From positions 1 through 64,000 of the forward strand of contig JALUUM010000007.1 of NCBI GenBank assembly GCA_027021365.1: DNA of 64,000 bases, read 5' to 3'. Source of the DNA: Spirochaetales bacterium. GTDB lineage: Bacteria > Spirochaetota > Spirochaetia > SZUA-6. The notes below the pieces were generated by a model. The model did not search any database, had not been told where the DNA came from, and worked only from the letters and a program-made list of their open reading frames with translations. Of this stretch, positions 25,433-33,717 are shown one piece after another; position 1 is the first letter of the stretch, and each line of letters begins with the position of its first letter. The position numbers were made by a program, and so were the translations under genes.

Positions 25433-26185
25433 TCACATGGGAGAAAAACCAAAGGTCAAGCCGAGAAGGTAACCCCTGTTTGCATCCAGAAGATCGGTAC
25501 CAATGAAATCTATATTCAACTTGAAATTCGTTCCTTTCAACGGGTCAATCCTGAGACCCGCGTTCAATATACCCCTTCCCGTTCCTATGCCTCCTGCCGG
25601 TTGAACACTGTAAGCGTAATTTGCAAAATCGATAATGAGATGCACATAATCCCTCAGTGCGGAGGGCCAGAGACTCATCTCGTAACCCATAGAAAAATCT
25701 ATGGGAAAACCAGTCAAAAAGTTGGGGAAAGTCGTTCCGATTACAATTGTAGAGGTTGCCGGCCAATCAAAAAAACTGCCACCACCACTGATGGCCATAT
25801 AAATCTGCCCGAATGTACCTGCATTCACCAGTTGCAAATTTCCTCCGATAGCAATAGCGGTATCCCCTGACCTGTTGAACTGAAATTTTCCATTTATGAG
25901 AACAGGAATGTTATTCTGCCCCTGTATATCGACGGCTAAACCTACCTCTGCCATCTTTAAAAAGCTGACCTCGATTATCGGAATATGCGATCCACCGGTA
26001 TATTTGTAACCGGCATCAATTCCCAAGTTGCTATTCTCCCAACCGATTCTCGCAGTCGGAGTCGAAATTAGACCGGTGGCACCATTTGCACTTAAGCCTT
26101 TTACTACGTTCTGTGCAAACAACCCGGAAGAAAGCCCTCCAAGTAGAAGAAAAATCACAACGGTGGAAAGAATCAACTTTTTCAT
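25433..26185 (-). CDS. outer-membrane beta-barrel protein
   Basis: About 250 residues. The start is set at ATG 26185 (MKKLILSTVVIF), which has a GGAGGT site and follows a promoter; the frame is open further upstream but without those signals. The signal peptide ends LSSGLFA-QN. The mature protein consists of alternating polar and aromatic/hydrophobic strands (IDAGYKYTGGS, FSMGYEMSL, LNIDFIG) and ends LGLTFGFSPM, typical of a barrel C-terminus. No family is recognised. Its 3' end converges with the oxidoreductase gene 19 bases away. Confidence 0.75.
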   Translation of the reverse strand: MKKLILSTVVIFLLLGGLSSGLFAQNVVKGLSANGATGLISTPTARIGWENSNLGIDAGYKYTGGSHIPIIEVSFLKMAEVGLAVDIQGQNNIPVLINGKFQFNRSGDTAIAIGGNLQLVNAGTFGQIYMAISGGGSFFDWPATSTIVIGTTFPNFLTGFPIDFSMGYEMSLWPSALRDYVHLIIDFANYAYSVQPAGGIGTGRGILNAGLRIDPLKGTNFKLNIDFIGTDLLDANRGYLLGLTFGFSPM

Positions 26186-26211
26186 ATCAAACCTCCATAA
26201 GCAATTAACAA

Positions 26212-26240
26212 TATATACAGGATATCTACCCATTTTTCAA
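26212..26240 (-). promoter_or_regulatory. promoter of the outer-membrane protein gene
   Basis: Read on the minus strand, TTGAAA (26240-26235), 17 bases, then TATATA (26217-26212). Start of transcription would be near 26205, leaving a 20-base leader with the GGAGGT site before ATG 26185. Confidence 0.65.
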
Positions 26241-26494
26241 GCTTCCCCTTTCCCATTCTTAAATATTTATTGACCTTTGACATTAAAAATGTATAGATTA
26301 GAGGAAATGGCGAAACTTACGCAGAAGCAAGCGGCGGAACGCACCATGGCTGAAGGGTTCACAAGAAGAGACCTGAAGTCTATGAATGACTGTATGAAAT
26401 TCTTGGATTTGAGAAATCCGGGGAAAATTACTATTTCAAGAAACATATTTGCCTATTTATCACTTATAAAAAATTGTAATTTATAATATAATTT

Positions 26495-26542
26495 TGAATA
26501 ACTTAGTTATCAATAATATTGAATAAAATTCAATACTATAAT
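26495..26542 (+). promoter_or_regulatory. PerR/Fur-type operators and promoter upstream of the regulator
   Basis: Two inverted repeats lie in tandem: TTGAATAACTTAGTTATCAA (26495-26514, core ATAAC-TTA-GTTAT) and TATTGAATAAAATTCAATA (26517-26535), which has perfect 8-base arms and can be read as a 9-1-9 Fur-family box. A TATAAT (26537-26542) follows directly, giving a start near 26549, so a bound repressor would block the promoter. Autoregulation is inferred from position. Confidence 0.6.
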
Positions 26543-26571
26543 ATATTTTGTTAATAATTATGAAGGATATC

Positions 26572-27015
26572 ATGTACCTTGAAAGAGAAAAGCTAATAAA
26601 TTTCTTGAAAGAGAACGGTATTTCTCCTTCTCCCCAGAGAATGCAGATCTATGAGTATATTGCAACTCATGATACGCATCCCACGGCAGATGAAATTTAC
26701 GGCGCCGTGTATAAAAAAATACCTTCCCTCTCAAAGACAACCGTTTACAACACTGTCAGGGTTCTCGCTGAAATTGGGCTTATAAACGAGCTTACCATAG
26801 ACGGTACGGAGATACGCTATGATGCGGATACCAGAACCCATGCTCATTTCAAATGTACCCAGTGTGGCAGGATATTCGACATATCTGATGGTTTCGACGG
26901 GAACTTTTCTCCCGAGCTGGGGAAAAACGAGTTGAATTTAGAGGGGCACACGGTCAGGTTCAAGCAACTGTACTACTATGGAATCTGCAGAGACTGCCGG
27001 GAAAACTCCAACTAG
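26572..27015 (+). CDS. PerR/Fur-family metalloregulator
   Basis: A regulator of about 147 residues. The winged helix spans ISPSPQRMQIYEYIATHDTHPTADEIY to TTVYNTVRVLAEIGLI; the metal and dimerisation part has RYDADTRTHAHFKC with the structural zinc pairs CTQC and CRDC. PerR-like features are the HAHFKC region and an aspartate-rich DGFDG loop, so peroxide-sensing PerR is more likely than Fur, without certainty. The start ATG 26572 has AAGGA four bases away; ATG 26560 and TTG 26548 are in frame upstream. Palindromes fitting Fur-family boxes overlie the promoter, suggesting autorepression. Confidence 0.9.
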   Translation: MYLEREKLINFLKENGISPSPQRMQIYEYIATHDTHPTADEIYGAVYKKIPSLSKTTVYNTVRVLAEIGLINELTIDGTEIRYDADTRTHAHFKCTQCGRIFDISDGFDGNFSPELGKNELNLEGHTVRFKQLYYYGICRDCRENSN

Positions 27016-27195
27016 GCTCTTACACACGTCTATCATTATCCTGGCTTTGAAATTATAGAGAGGCCACTTTAGTCTGGGAAGATTTTCAGAGGACGGGCAA
27101 CCCGTTGCAAAGTAGAAACATAAATTTTAAATTTACGATCGATCTCTCTGTTATTATTTTTTTAATATAGAACAAAATTTTTTTAGGAGGTCAAA

Positions 27196-28338
27196 ATGAA
27201 AAAGGTACTAACAATCGTTTTTATCTTTTTCATGGTCTTTGGCCTGTATGCACAGGCTATCGATGCGAAGCTTCTCGACCTTTCATCTGCAAAGGTATCG
27301 ATTGCCGGACCTCAGAGCGTTTACATCCGTTCGATCTACTACGATGGTAAGGAACTTTCCGTTCTTCTAAAGTACAACGGAAACAATGGTGCTACGGTAT
27401 ACGGGCCATACTATGGAAAAGATAAACTGCTGCAGGATTACTACAATCTGGGTTATGCAAAACTCAGTGTCTCCGGGAACAATGAGATTCTCGTATCCGG
27501 AATCATAATCGGCGACCAGGCATATTCAGGCATCCTGAAATGGACAGGTGGTTCGACACTTGTCGTAGATAGTTACTGGCAGTCCAAGATGCCCGAAACA
27601 AAAGAGTTGAAGATTGCAAATCTTTCCAAAAAATTGCTCGAGATAAGGGACAAGTATGAAAAGCAGATTTCCGATTTGAAGGGCCAGATTGCAAAATTAA
27701 AGAGCAGCCGCGCTACTATGGCTGTTTCTGGTGCTGCAGCAGCTCCGGCCGTTGTAAAAGCGGCAAAGAAACCGGAAAGAACCGTTTTGAGTGGCTTTTC
27801 AGGGGGTAAATCACTATCGGGAAAATGGTCCGTTTCTTATAATTCGGCAGAGCAGAGCAATACCGGAAGCAAATTTGCAAAGTACTCCATCCCACTCTAT
27901 CAGAATCAGAAACTGATTTCCTACTCTTTCGATGGCAGAATCAGTAGCAGCTCCGGTTGGGTTGGGTATGGACTTCATTTTCTTGCCTCAGGTGAACAGA
28001 CCGGTAACGGATACGGTTTCGGCAGATCGTACCTAGTATGGCTTACCCGAGATCCAATACACTTCCAGAATAACAAAACATATGTCGAACTGTACGAATC
28101 CTACAATGACGTAAAAATGGTTCCCCTTGCCAGGGTTAGAATAACCCAACCAATCACCTCTACACTGACAACAAAAGTTCTCTACGACAGGTCCAGCGGA
28201 AAAATCACCGTTTCAGTGAATGGCAGCGATGTTCTTTCATACACCCTCGATTCCCCGATATGGAGCGGAGACAAGGTAGCCTTAAGAAGCCTTGGCGGAC
28301 ATGTCAGGTTCAGCAATTTGAGCATAAAAACCGAATAA
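27196..28338 (+). CDS. secreted protein with coiled coil and C-terminal beta-sandwich
   Basis: A 380-residue exported protein with signal peptide MKKVLTIVFIFFMVFGLYA-QA. Residues 20-135 are a beta-rich domain, 138-170 a predicted coiled coil (LSKKLLEIRDKYEKQISDLKGQIAKL), 173-195 an alanine/lysine-rich hinge, and 198-380 a beta-sandwich (YGLHFLASG, NKTYVELYESY, KVLYDRSSGKITVSVNG) resembling concanavalin-like or DUF1080-type ligand-binding folds. The ATG has an AGGAGG site. A strong terminator at 28391 closes the unit. Function unknown; binding to a polymer or envelope structure is plausible. Confidence 0.78.
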   Translation: MKKVLTIVFIFFMVFGLYAQAIDAKLLDLSSAKVSIAGPQSVYIRSIYYDGKELSVLLKYNGNNGATVYGPYYGKDKLLQDYYNLGYAKLSVSGNNEILVSGIIIGDQAYSGILKWTGGSTLVVDSYWQSKMPETKELKIANLSKKLLEIRDKYEKQISDLKGQIAKLKSSRATMAVSGAAAAPAVVKAAKKPERTVLSGFSGGKSLSGKWSVSYNSAEQSNTGSKFAKYSIPLYQNQKLISYSFDGRISSSSGWVGYGLHFLASGEQTGNGYGFGRSYLVWLTRDPIHFQNNKTYVELYESYNDVKMVPLARVRITQPITSTLTTKVLYDRSSGKITVSVNGSDVLSYTLDSPIWSGDKVALRSLGGHVRFSNLSIKTE

Positions 28339-28390
28339 ACAAGGGGAGTTGAAACTTAAAAAGAGATTGCTTCATTCTTTAAGATTTAAG

Positions 28391-28424
28391 ACCTCTCCGG
28401 CATAAAACCGGAGAGGTTTTTTTT
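28391..28424 (+). terminator. rho-independent terminator
   Basis: ACCTCTCCGG, a short CATAAAA loop, then CCGGAGAGGT followed by eight T. The stem is ten perfect pairs, so it is a strong intrinsic terminator for the secreted-protein gene ending at 28338. Confidence 0.93.
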
Positions 28425-28579
28425 AACTCTGCACCCGCCTTTGTTTCTACCCTTGCTAACAAGCAGTGGTGGTCTTAACTTAACAATTACCTTTATAATG
28501 GGTGGAGAGCCTTCCAGTCTTATGGGATGGCTGATAAAGGAAATAGATCTCGACGGTTCACAGTATATCCACTAATTGA

Positions 28580-28617
28580 CATATACTAATTAGCCATATA
28601 CTTATTGTCCATATATT
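28580..28617 (+). repeat. three direct repeats of CATATA(C/T)T at 15-bp spacing
   Basis: CATATACT at 28580-28587, CATATACT at 28595-28602 and CATATATT at 28610-28617, exactly 15 bases apart, lie just upstream of the promoter of the DUF362 gene. They look like a tandem regulator-binding site; the protein is unknown. Apart from this, the terminator at 28391 and the promoter at 28630, the 28339-28665 gap shows nothing. Confidence 0.55.
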
Positions 28618-28629
28618 CCTGCCAATCAA

Positions 28630-28658
28630 TTGCAAAAATGAAACAATACCATTATAGT
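28630..28658 (+). promoter_or_regulatory. promoter of the DUF362 gene, apparently leaderless
   Basis: TTGCAA (28630-28635), 17 bases, TATAGT (28653-28658). The start of transcription falls at 28665-28666, on or next to the ATG at 28666, and no ribosome site precedes that ATG, so the mRNA may be leaderless. Confidence 0.55.
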
Positions 28659-28665
28659 AATATCT

Positions 28666-29559
28666 ATGGATAGACGGGATTTTATAAAGATCCTCGCATC
28701 CGGCCTCCTCTACTTTGCAGAGAGGAGGGCCTTCCCCTCGGTATTAAAGACCCGCTTTGAGGTATCACGGGTAAAGAGCAGAGACACCGAAAGGGCAGTA
28801 ATCAAGGCAATCGACATGGTGGGAGGTATAAATAGGTTCGTCAAACCCGGTGATATAGTGGTTGTAAAGCCCAACATAGGCTGGAACAGGCCCCCCTACC
28901 TTAAGGCCGATACGGACCCCCTAATTGTGCGCACCATAGTTCATCTCTGCTTCCAAGCCCTTGCCTCAAAGGTCTATGTTTTCGACAGAACCTGTGACAA
29001 CCCAAGGCTTGCCTACAGAAACTCCGGCATAGAAAAGGCAGCCAGGGAAGCAGGTGCCAGGGTTCTCCCTGTCAACAGCGTGAACTCGAAACTCTACAAG
29101 AAAATTGCCATTCCTCAAGGAAGGTTCTTAAAGGAGAGCCTTATAAACAGATACATCCTTGAAAGTGATGTATTTATCGATGTACCCGTTGCAAAGAATC
29201 ACTCCTCCGCCACCCTCACCCTCGGCATGAAGAACCTTATGGGAATAACGGGCGACAACAGGCAGAAGTGGCACTGGAAGCTTCACGAGGCCATATCCGA
29301 CATAAATACCCGTATAAAACCGGATCTCACCGTAATCGATGCAACCAAGATAATGCTTAAGAATGGCCCCACAGGGGGAAGCACCTCCTATCTTAAAGAG
29401 ATGGATACAGTTATCGCCTCCTCCAATGTGTTAAGCGCAGACAGCGAGGCTGCAAAGCTCTTTGGCCTTTCGGCAGATAAAATCCCCTACATGAAACTGG
29501 GGGCTGAAAAGGGTGTGGGAAAAATCTCAGGCTACACCCTGGGAAGTATCAACCTGTAA
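28666..29559 (+). CDS. DUF362 protein with Tat-type signal
   Basis: A 297-residue protein of the DUF362 family (VVVKPNIGWNRPPYLKADTDPLIV, VPVAKNHSSATLTLGMKNLMGITGDNR). The N-terminus DRRDFIKILASGLLYF has a twin-arginine pattern (RRDFIK), so it is probably folded in the cytoplasm and exported by Tat; tatA and tatC lie 2 kb away. DUF362 proteins often contain or accompany [4Fe-4S] ferredoxin domains; here the FeS part is the next gene, 2-8 bases downstream. The pair probably forms a membrane-bound, periplasm-facing redox unit. The substrate is unknown. Confidence 0.85.
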   Translation: MDRRDFIKILASGLLYFAERRAFPSVLKTRFEVSRVKSRDTERAVIKAIDMVGGINRFVKPGDIVVVKPNIGWNRPPYLKADTDPLIVRTIVHLCFQALASKVYVFDRTCDNPRLAYRNSGIEKAAREAGARVLPVNSVNSKLYKKIAIPQGRFLKESLINRYILESDVFIDVPVAKNHSSATLTLGMKNLMGITGDNRQKWHWKLHEAISDINTRIKPDLTVIDATKIMLKNGPTGGSTSYLKEMDTVIASSNVLSADSEAAKLFGLSADKIPYMKLGAEKGVGKISGYTLGSINL

Positions 29560-29567
29560 AATTGCAA

Positions 29568-30959
29568 ATGAATAACATCAATTACGGTAATTACCGGAAA
29601 AATTTTCTTGTTCTTAAGTATCTGCGATTACTTTCCTCTTTTACTTTTCTGGCGCTCTTTTCATACATATTCATCCGCTCCCTCGACCCCTTTTCTGCAG
29701 TTACAAACTACTTTCTCCGCTTCGATCCCCTTATATTCCTAACAAATCCGAAACTCGACCTCATCGCAATAGGGGGAATCACTATTATCCTAATTCTCAC
29801 CCTCCTGTTCGGCAGGTTCTTCTGCGGCTGGGTCTGTCCCCTGGGTACCCTGATAGAGATAATCGATTTTCTAAATCCCTTCTTCAGAAGGAGGAGAAAA
29901 ACAAGGAACCCCGATTTCCTCTTAAGCAGGTACCCGCCTTCACTGTTCATATTGGCAGTGACACTGCCTGCAATATTTTTTGCACCGCCGATACTTCAGT
30001 TCTTGCATCCGAATATCTGGATAATAAGAATTTATTCACTCTCCCTTCCAGGAATAGTATTCATATTGATTCTTACCGCCCTCTCACTTATCTCCAGAAG
30101 GTTCTGGTGTCGCTATGTCTGTCCCCTGGGTGCCCTCTACGGGCTAATATCCCGCTTTTCACTTTTCAGCTTAAAGGTAGATTCCTGTTCATTCTGTAGA
30201 AAGTGTAACTCATGTCCCATGGCTGCAGTAGATTATGAAAAGGGAAACCTTTACAGAAATCAGTGTATACTCTGTTTCGAATACGAGTACTCATGCCCTA
30301 ACAGGGGATTCGGCTATTCTGTAGTCTTTCCTAAGACGAGTATAGAGACAGAAGACTACAGCAAATCACGGAGAAGGTTTCTTAAGGATGCATCTATCAT
30401 AGCAGGCGGAATTGCAGCGGGTTCACTTATTTCTGCCTTTAGGTTTCCTTCCCGGAATCGGCTGCTTCGCCCGCCCGGTGTCCTTAATGAAACCCAGTTT
30501 GTGGAGAGGTGCCTGAGGTGCTTTCAGTGCGTAAGGTCATGCCCAAATGAGATAATAAAAATAACGGGACTGGAGGCAGGGTTTTCTGCCTTTCTTACGC
30601 CACACCTCTCCTTCGCCATGTACGGCTGCGACTTCTACTGCCAGGTCTGCCAGACTGTATGCCCCAATGAGGCAATTCCCCTGCAGCCGCTATATTTAAA
30701 ACAGATCACCCCCATAGGAAAGGCAAAGATCGATACAACACAGTGCATCGTATTCAAGAAGGATACCAACTGCCTCGTATGCGAGGAGTTCTGCCCCGTA
30801 CCCGATAAGGCAATTGTTCCTATTAAGAGAGAGAAGGTTGTTAAGGGCAAGAAAATCACGCTTCGCTACCCCCACGTTATAAGTTCCCGGTGCATAGGAT
30901 GCGGGATATGCGAGGCAAACTGCCCGGTGGAACCGACAGCGATAAGGGTCTTTGCATAA
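29568..30959 (+). CDS. polyferredoxin membrane protein (NapH-NapG-like fusion)
   Basis: About 463 residues. The N-terminal half is NapH-like: four to five membrane helices with two FFCGWVCPLGTL/WCRYVCPLGALYG motifs and a first cluster region (CSFCRKCNSCPM, CILCFEYEYSCP). At about residue 270 SRRRFLKDASIIAGGIAAGS is a twin-arginine-type helix, after which a NapG-like part has four cluster motifs (CLRCFQCVRSCP, CDFYCQVCQTVCP, CLVCEEFCP, CIGCGICEANCP). Two proteins that are separate in nap operons thus appear fused, with the second topogenic signal internal. The start could be TTG 29562 or ATG 29568; neither has a ribosome site. It probably carries quinol or ferredoxin electrons to the DUF362 partner. 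Confidence 0.85.
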   Translation: MNNINYGNYRKNFLVLKYLRLLSSFTFLALFSYIFIRSLDPFSAVTNYFLRFDPLIFLTNPKLDLIAIGGITIILILTLLFGRFFCGWVCPLGTLIEIIDFLNPFFRRRRKTRNPDFLLSRYPPSLFILAVTLPAIFFAPPILQFLHPNIWIIRIYSLSLPGIVFILILTALSLISRRFWCRYVCPLGALYGLISRFSLFSLKVDSCSFCRKCNSCPMAAVDYEKGNLYRNQCILCFEYEYSCPNRGFGYSVVFPKTSIETEDYSKSRRRFLKDASIIAGGIAAGSLISAFRFPSRNRLLRPPGVLNETQFVERCLRCFQCVRSCPNEIIKITGLEAGFSAFLTPHLSFAMYGCDFYCQVCQTVCPNEAIPLQPLYLKQITPIGKAKIDTTQCIVFKKDTNCLVCEEFCPVPDKAIVPIKREKVVKGKKITLRYPHVISSRCIGCGICEANCPVEPTAIRVFA

Positions 30960-31077
30960 AGGAAAGATTCGGGGAAGCGTTAAGGGCGGGTTTCATGAGA
31001 GAGCTTGCTTCAGGGATGCGGTTTTTAGGCAGTTTTCACTGGGATGACCCCGGGCACCCCAGCACCCCCAGGTGCCT

Positions 31078-31767
31078 TCAGGCGCCGATTCTAAAGACAA
31101 GCACTGACAGCTCGAAGAGAAGCCATATCGGGGCGGCAACTATCAACATGGAGAGAGGGTCGGGTGGGGTTATCAGTGCGGCGATGAACATGAAGAGGGG
31201 AATGAGTACCCTTCTAACACTGCCAATCTTTTCCCTCTTAAGGATTCCAAGCTTAAGGGAGAGGTAGGTAAGGCCGGGTATCAACACCAGTACGGCATCC
31301 ACGAGAACGAGCATCATGTAAAAGTTTAAGAATGTGGCAATAGAGAAGTGGGAGGCCACCTCGCGCGATGCGAAGGTCTCCACGAAGAGCTTTAATAGGT
31401 ACGGGGAAAACCAGAAGAGGACAAAGCCAACACCCGTTGCAAGAAGAAAGATGGTAGCGGATAGAATAATGAGCATCTTCCGCTCTCTCCTTTTAAGGCC
31501 CGGCATGATGAACCTTAGTATCTGGATTACGAAACAGGGAAGGCTCAACAGGAGCGAGGTGAAGGCCGATACCTTGATGCGCGAGAGGAAGGGCTCGAAA
31601 ACGGATATGTAGTATAGTTTGAGGTGTGAGAACTGCACGAGGAAGTCGATTATCTTGAATGAGAGATAGAAATAGGTAACGAGAAAGAATAAAAAGAATA
31701 CCCCTATCGCCCAGAGTATCTTTATCCTTAAATCTTCCAGATGTTCCCAGAAGGAATAATCGTCAAT
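31078..31767 (-). CDS. tatC: Tat translocase subunit TatC, no canonical start codon
   Basis: The frame from 31767 gives about 229 residues beginning IDDYSFWEHLEDLRIKILW, the conserved TatC N-terminus, followed by six helices including helix 1 (ILWAIGVFFLFFLVTYFYL) and the FEPFLSRIKVSAF and ITPPDPLSM stretches. The first standard start (GTG 31638) would remove helix 1, so it cannot be the true one. The only codon in place is ATT at 31767-31765, sharing one base with the tatA stop (ATTGA); initiation from ATT by coupling, or slippage on the seven A just upstream, is inferred. CTG 31740 would also keep helix 1. TatC is the core twin-arginine receptor, needed for the DUF362 protein. Confidence 0.85.
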   Translation of the reverse strand: MDDYSFWEHLEDLRIKILWAIGVFFLFFLVTYFYLSFKIIDFLVQFSHLKLYYISVFEPFLSRIKVSAFTSLLLSLPCFVIQILRFIMPGLKRRERKMLIILSATIFLLATGVGFVLFWFSPYLLKLFVETFASREVASHFSIATFLNFYMMLVLVDAVLVLIPGLTYLSLKLGILKREKIGSVRRVLIPLFMFIAALITPPDPLSMLIVAAPIWLLFELSVLVFRIGA

Positions 31768-31936
31768 CCTTTTTTTCGTCGTCTTTTTTAACCGAGAGAT
31801 CTTCTCTTTCCTCCAGCCCCTTTCTGAACTCTCTTATCCCCTTACCTATGGAGCGTGCTATATCTGGAATTCTCTTGGCTCCGAAAATAAGAACGAGGAT
31901 TGCAACTATAAGAATCAGTTCCCATGTACCCAGCAT
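31763..31936 (-). CDS. tatA: Tat translocase subunit TatA
   Basis: A 57-residue protein too short to be noticed easily: MLGTWELILIVAILVLIFGA, a single membrane helix with the FGAKRIPD hinge, then an amphipathic helix (IARSIGKGIREFRKGLEE) and an acidic/lysine tail. This is a textbook TatA/TatE. It ends at TGA 31765-31763, which overlaps the apparent tatC start. TatA oligomers form the twin-arginine pore. No TatB is seen, as in other minimal TatAC systems. Its start lies 90 bases from the divergent amidase. Confidence 0.92.
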   Translation of the reverse strand: MLGTWELILIVAILVLIFGAKRIPDIARSIGKGIREFRKGLEEREDLSVKKDDEKKD

Positions 31937-32025
31937 ATGTTCACTATACTACAAAATAACTTTGCCTGCCATACCAATTTTTCTATTTGTCTTCTATACA
32001 TTTGTTTTTTATAATTGAAGCTGTT

Positions 32026-33696
32026 ATGAAGAGAAAGATAAGGGAGCTGTCGGAAAAATTGGCCTCGGGGGATCTAAGTGTGCCGGAGCTGTGCAGGTTC
32101 TACCTGGAGAGGATAGAGAGGATAGACAAAGAGCCTGTGGTTTCGATGTTCGATGCAGGGCTCCCTTCGAAAGGTGGCCGGCCGGAACCCCCAACGTTAT
32201 CCACGACTTCAGCCTCATCTATGAAAAGTGGCCGACCGTCTGCAAAACCTTTTACGAAAGGTGGCCCGTCAAGCCTGTCAACCCCAACCTCATCCGCGAA
32301 AGGTGGCCTTCCCAAAGCCCTTTCCCCGCTAAACTCCGTTATAGAGGTCAACCCCAATGCCATGGAAATAGCAGAAAAACTGCAGGCAGAACTTGAAACA
32401 AGAGGACCAAGGAGCATCCTTCATGGCCTTCCCGTACTGCTAAAGGATAATATTGATACGGGAGACAGGCTGCAGAGCACTGCAGGCTCACTTGCTCTTT
32501 CTGGGACCTACGCCCCAAAGGATGCGCGCCTTGTTGAAAGGTTAAGGGAAGCCGGAGTCCTTATTCTTGGAAAGACAAACCTAAGCGAGTGGGCAAACTT
32601 TCGCTCCACTCGTTCTATCAGTGGCTGGAGCAGCAGGGGCGGCCAGACGGTAAACCCCTACGACAGGGGGAGAAGCCCCTGCGGCTCCAGCTCCGGGTCG
32701 GCCGTGGCAGTTGCCGCGGATCTGGCGCTGGCTGCCATCGGGACAGAAACGGACGGCTCCATAGTGTGTCCCGCCTCTGTAAACGGAATCGTAGGAATAA
32801 AGCCGACTGTTGGCACCGTAAGCAGGAGGGGCATCGTTCCCATTTCCTACAGCCAGGACACGGCGGGCCCGATGGCAGCCAGCGTGGAGGATGCACTGGT
32901 ACTCCTGTCTGTAATGGCAGAGACTGTAAGGACGGCAGAGAGAACAGAGTTAAACCTGCCAAAACCTGAAAATGTATTTGAATACCTCGATAAAGGTCCT
33001 TCCAGTCTCGAAGGTATAAGAATCGGCGTTGCAAGGAACTACTTCGGTTTCCACGAGAAGGTGGACAAGGTGATTAATAATACAATCGAAAAAATAAGGA
33101 TTCTCGGTGCCAATGTAGTCGATCCTGCCAATATCGAGACAAAGGGGGAATTCGAGGACGATGAGTTTACACTTCTTCTCTATGAGTTCAAGGATTCCAT
33201 AAACAGATACCTAAAGGAGAGAGGGGATACAGTTTCGTACCATTCACTCTCGGAACTTATCAGGTTCAATAGGGAAAACAGCGATACGGTAATGCCCTAT
33301 TTCGGCCAGAATATCTTTGAAATGGCAAATAAGAAGGGCCCGCTTACAGAGAAGGAGTACATAGAAGTCAGGGAAAAGGCACAGCACCTTGCAGGGAGAG
33401 AAGGCCTGGAGGCAACCTTTAACAAATATCAACTGGATGCAATAGTAGCTCCCAGTAACGGGCCCGCCTGGCTTATCGACACGGTAAACGGAGATTACTA
33501 CACGGGCGGAAGCTCTTCCCCCGCTGCCGTCTCGGGCTATCCAAGCATTACGATACCTGTCGGTTTTGTATCGGGCCTTCCGGTGGGAATATCATTCATC
33601 GGAAAGCCTTTCTGCGATTTTGAGCTCGGTAGAATAGCCTTCCTTTTGGAAGGATACCTCTATAAAAATGGATTCAACCCGGAGCCGAAGCTTTAA
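32026..33696 (+). CDS. amidase-signature hydrolase with unusual N-terminal insertion
   Basis: A 556-residue amidase-signature enzyme related to GatA. Catalytic elements are the lysine in GLPVLLKDNIDTG, cis-serine and loop SPCGSSSGSAVAVAADLALAA and nucleophilic serine in GTETDGSIVCPAS. ATG 32026 is preferred (GAAG upstream) to TTG 31987. After RIDKEPVVSMFDAGLP a stretch of about 50 residues of low complexity (S-K-G-G-x-P repeats with S/T/P) is inserted before the conserved NSVIEVNPNA; other amidases lack it. No gatB or gatC lies nearby, so it is probably a stand-alone amidase rather than the tRNA amidotransferase. Confidence 0.88.
   Translation: MKRKIRELSEKLASGDLSVPELCRFYLERIERIDKEPVVSMFDAGLPSKGGRPEPPTLSTTSASSMKSGRPSAKPFTKGGPSSLSTPTSSAKGGLPKALSPLNSVIEVNPNAMEIAEKLQAELETRGPRSILHGLPVLLKDNIDTGDRLQSTAGSLALSGTYAPKDARLVERLREAGVLILGKTNLSEWANFRSTRSISGWSSRGGQTVNPYDRGRSPCGSSSGSAVAVAADLALAAIGTETDGSIVCPASVNGIVGIKPTVGTVSRRGIVPISYSQDTAGPMAASVEDALVLLSVMAETVRTAERTELNLPKPENVFEYLDKGPSSLEGIRIGVARNYFGFHEKVDKVINNTIEKIRILGANVVDPANIETKGEFEDDEFTLLLYEFKDSINRYLKERGDTVSYHSLSELIRFNRENSDTVMPYFGQNIFEMANKKGPLTEKEYIEVREKAQHLAGREGLEATFNKYQLDAIVAPSNGPAWLIDTVNGDYYTGGSSSPAAVSGYPSITIPVGFVSGLPVGISFIGKPFCDFELGRIAFLLEGYLYKNGFNPEPKL
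32168..32308 (+). repeat. in-frame repeats inside the amidase gene
   Basis: The 12-mer CGAAAGGTGGCC occurs at 32168-32179, 32255-32266 and 32297-32308, with a variant TGAAAAGTGGCC at 32222-32233. Distances (54, 33, 42) are all multiples of three, so the reading frame is kept. The repeats encode the SKGG/TKGG/AKGG units of the insertion. Confidence 0.8.
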
Positions 33697-33717
33697 TATC
33701 ATTCTACTTCACAACCA

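Noticed and set aside
26277..26486. 69-codon frame downstream of a TTGACC-16-TATAGA promoter-like pair
   Set aside because: No recognisable domain, no ribosome site, and the predicted transcript start falls inside the frame; coding cannot be supported.
27060..27130. GGGCAACCC...GCAAAG resembling a c-di-GMP-I riboswitch
   Set aside because: The conserved ACGCAAAGC core and the first helix do not match, and the likely promoter lies downstream of it.
31763..31790. A-AAA-AAG slippery heptamer at the end of tatA as a programmed -1 frameshift into tatC
   Set aside because: The tatC frame is +1 relative to tatA, so a -1 slip does not reach it.
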